Assembly: GCF_038433465.1 (NCBI RefSeq)
Contig: NZ_JAESVF010000010.1
Span: forward strand, 12,561 to 76,560
Origin: Galbibacter sp038433465
GTDB taxonomy: Bacteria > Bacteroidota > Bacteroidia > Flavobacteriales > Flavobacteriaceae
Length of the DNA: 64,000 nt
Reading direction: 5' to 3'
The notes under the pieces are model-generated. The model was not told where the DNA came from. It searched no databases and was given only the letters and a program-made list of their open reading frames with translations. The position numbers were made by a program, and so were the translations under genes. Shown here one piece after another: positions 63,005 to 64,000 of the stretch (the stretch's first letter is position 1; each line of letters opens with the position of its first letter).

Positions 63005-63613
63005 TTATGCCTTTTTTTCTTCAATTAACATCATGCTTCCGTAGATAATATGAAAAATACCAAAGCCTACAATCCAAAACCAAAATCCGTAACCAGGAAA
63101 TGTGGCGCAAAAAAGGCCTAATATAATTTCGGCTAAGCCTAAATATTTAATATTTCCAATGGTGTATTTTGACGCATTTACAAGTGCTAATCCATAAAAT
63201 ATAAGCATTAAAGCTGCTGTAAGTCCGTGCTGCTCACTTTGTAATTTTAATATGATGTAGATACCACCAGTTACCAACGGAATTAAGAAGTTAACTACTA
63301 AACGCTGTGTTGTAATATCCCAGATTTTAGCACTGTTTTTTTTAGCCTTTCTAGAAGTAAGAATTATTGCTGTTGAAATACTTAATAACAAAACTATTAG
63401 TGCTACTCCTATAATTTTATAGAAGTTTGTACTTCCGTAATTTAATTGTTCTTTAAATCCTGGAAAGAGGTAGAAGTATGCATACATCCCACCAATAATG
63501 GCATAACAACCAGCAAAGATACCTGAGGCACCGCTAAGAGAAATAAATCGAGACGAACGATTCATCATATCTTTAATATGACTGATATCTTCTAAATAGT
63601 TCTTTTCTTTCAT
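63005..63613 (-). CDS. Membrane protein of unknown function in the creD operon
   Basis: The 202-residue protein has a short cytosolic start (YLEDISHIKDMMNRSSRFISLSGASGIFAG) and about six helices. I recognise it only as the type of membrane protein that accompanies this regulator and CreD. It begins the operon; an operator palindrome lies seven bases upstream of its ATG. It may sense membrane state together with the regulator, which is inference. Confidence 0.78.
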   Translation of the reverse strand: MKEKNYLEDISHIKDMMNRSSRFISLSGASGIFAGCYAIIGGMYAYFYLFPGFKEQLNYGSTNFYKIIGVALIVLLLSISTAIILTSRKAKKNSAKIWDITTQRLVVNFLIPLVTGGIYIILKLQSEQHGLTAALMLIFYGLALVNASKYTIGNIKYLGLAEIILGLFCATFPGYGFWFWIVGFGIFHIIYGSMMLIEEKKA

Positions 63614-63620
63614 TTTAAAG

Positions 63621-63639
63621 TACTTTGAAATACAAAGTA
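63621..63639. promoter_or_regulatory. Operator palindrome before the creD operon
   Basis: TACTTTGAAATACAAAGTA is a perfect 7-bp inverted repeat with a 5-base spacer, lying seven bases upstream of the first gene. It shares both arms and the flanking AAAG with the site before creD. Confidence 0.72.
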
Positions 63640-63713
63640 AAATAAAAAAATTATATTATCAAAATGAAAAGTGATGTTGAGGGTTATTTTATTTAATGTG
63701 AGTTCGATATGAG

Positions 63714-63960
63714 AATGATAAATACGTAATAAAATTGACCTATTTAAAAAGTATTGAAAATCAAGGAAGCAGCGTGGGCTGATAGATAAAAAGCTGTTTG
63801 AGCGTAGCGAGTTCTTTTTATCTGTGGAGGTAGTTTCCGTAGATTTTCTTATGCTTTTTTAATCAGTCTTGACTTTTTTGTTTCGTTTTTGTGTCAAGAC
63901 AAAAATGAAAGTACTATTCAATAATTAAAATACAAATAGTTAAAATTCATCAATATTGAT
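63714..63960 (-). repeat. Intergenic repeat R1, full copy B
   Basis: This is the reverse-oriented partner of 18901-19135. Long stretches are identical, including the segment from GTGTCAAGAC through TTTTGTTTCGTTTT and the GTTTGAGCGTAGCGAG block. It fills most of the 387 bases after the creD operon promoter; the remainder to the window end shows no gene. Confidence 0.85.
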
Positions 63961-64000
63961 GTCTCTATCGAACCGAGCTTTTTTAGTTACTCCAAAAGAG

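Noticed and set aside
13..64000. Possible tRNA or rRNA genes in the gaps
   Set aside because: No cloverleaf with a TTCGA-type T-loop and no rRNA-like sequence was recognised in any intergenic region I read.

Overview
The window is AT-rich chromosomal DNA from a member of the Bacteroidetes, almost certainly a Flavobacteriaceae. Evidence: promoters of the TAnnTTTG type, almost no Shine-Dalgarno sites, a rimP-nusA-infB operon, an alternative complex III/aa3 oxidase operon, a TPP-riboswitch TonB-dependent receptor, many lipoproteins with a bare Cys lipobox, a secreted nuclease with a C-terminal type IX sorting domain, and the typical bioF-bioD...bioA...bioB grouping. I see no rRNA, tRNA, CRISPR array, prophage, plasmid module or intact insertion sequence. 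This is core genome interspersed with short non-coding repeats.

Layout. 1-1614: N-terminus of an S9 peptidase and a PagL-like outer-membrane deacylase (minus). 1794-6630: rimP-nusA-infB with a terminator-like leader. 7173-18850: the respiratory operon actABCDEF-coxB-coxA, quinol oxidation through to oxygen reduction. 18900-20830: repeats, then ahcY (minus). 20849-25351: a phosphopantetheinyl transferase, then an overlapping set for a thiamine-binding protein, a PnuC-type transporter, a NadR-like kinase and DUF4301, then a VOC protein. 25558-30630: two paralogous PepSY-like secreted proteins, a sigma-54 activator and a hybrid histidine kinase. 30728-33375: TPP riboswitch and TonB-dependent receptor. 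33491-39422: housekeeping and accessory genes (DJ-1 lipoprotein, Rieske-like lipoprotein, greA, TIM-barrel protein, YciI, CYTH, NAD(P)-binding protein, dinB). 39563-49805: T9SS-secreted nuclease, a lipoprotein, M13 and M61 peptidases, an ABM lipoprotein. 49849-57282: biotin genes with DUF1398, SET, VF530 and ketosynthase genes between them. 57380-61309: cupin/JmjC, YciI, recX, a membrane acyltransferase and a TonB_C-like protein. 61315-63639: a three-gene creD operon with its own regulator and two matching operators.

The most notable non-gene signals are: (a) terminator hairpins in the leaders of both rimP-nusA-infB and greA, whose products act on transcript elongation or termination; (b) two near-identical 19-bp palindromes, TACTTTG-N5-CAAAGTA, before the creD operon and again before creD itself, probably the operator of the small winged-helix regulator between them; (c) a two-hairpin element with conserved linkers present twice, once as most of the bioB leader; (d) a roughly 235-bp intergenic repeat with two full and two partial copies; (e) a REPIN-like pair of inverted REP palindromes present twice; (f) an 8-bp periodic CTTTGnnn array; and (g) a GGG-rich heptamer array. 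Among genes, the ketosynthase between bioA and bioB, the overlapping thiamine/nicotinamide-type salvage set and the six CXXCH motifs in ActA deserve attention. Promoter, operator and repeat calls are by eye; homologies are from recognised motifs and were not checked against databases.
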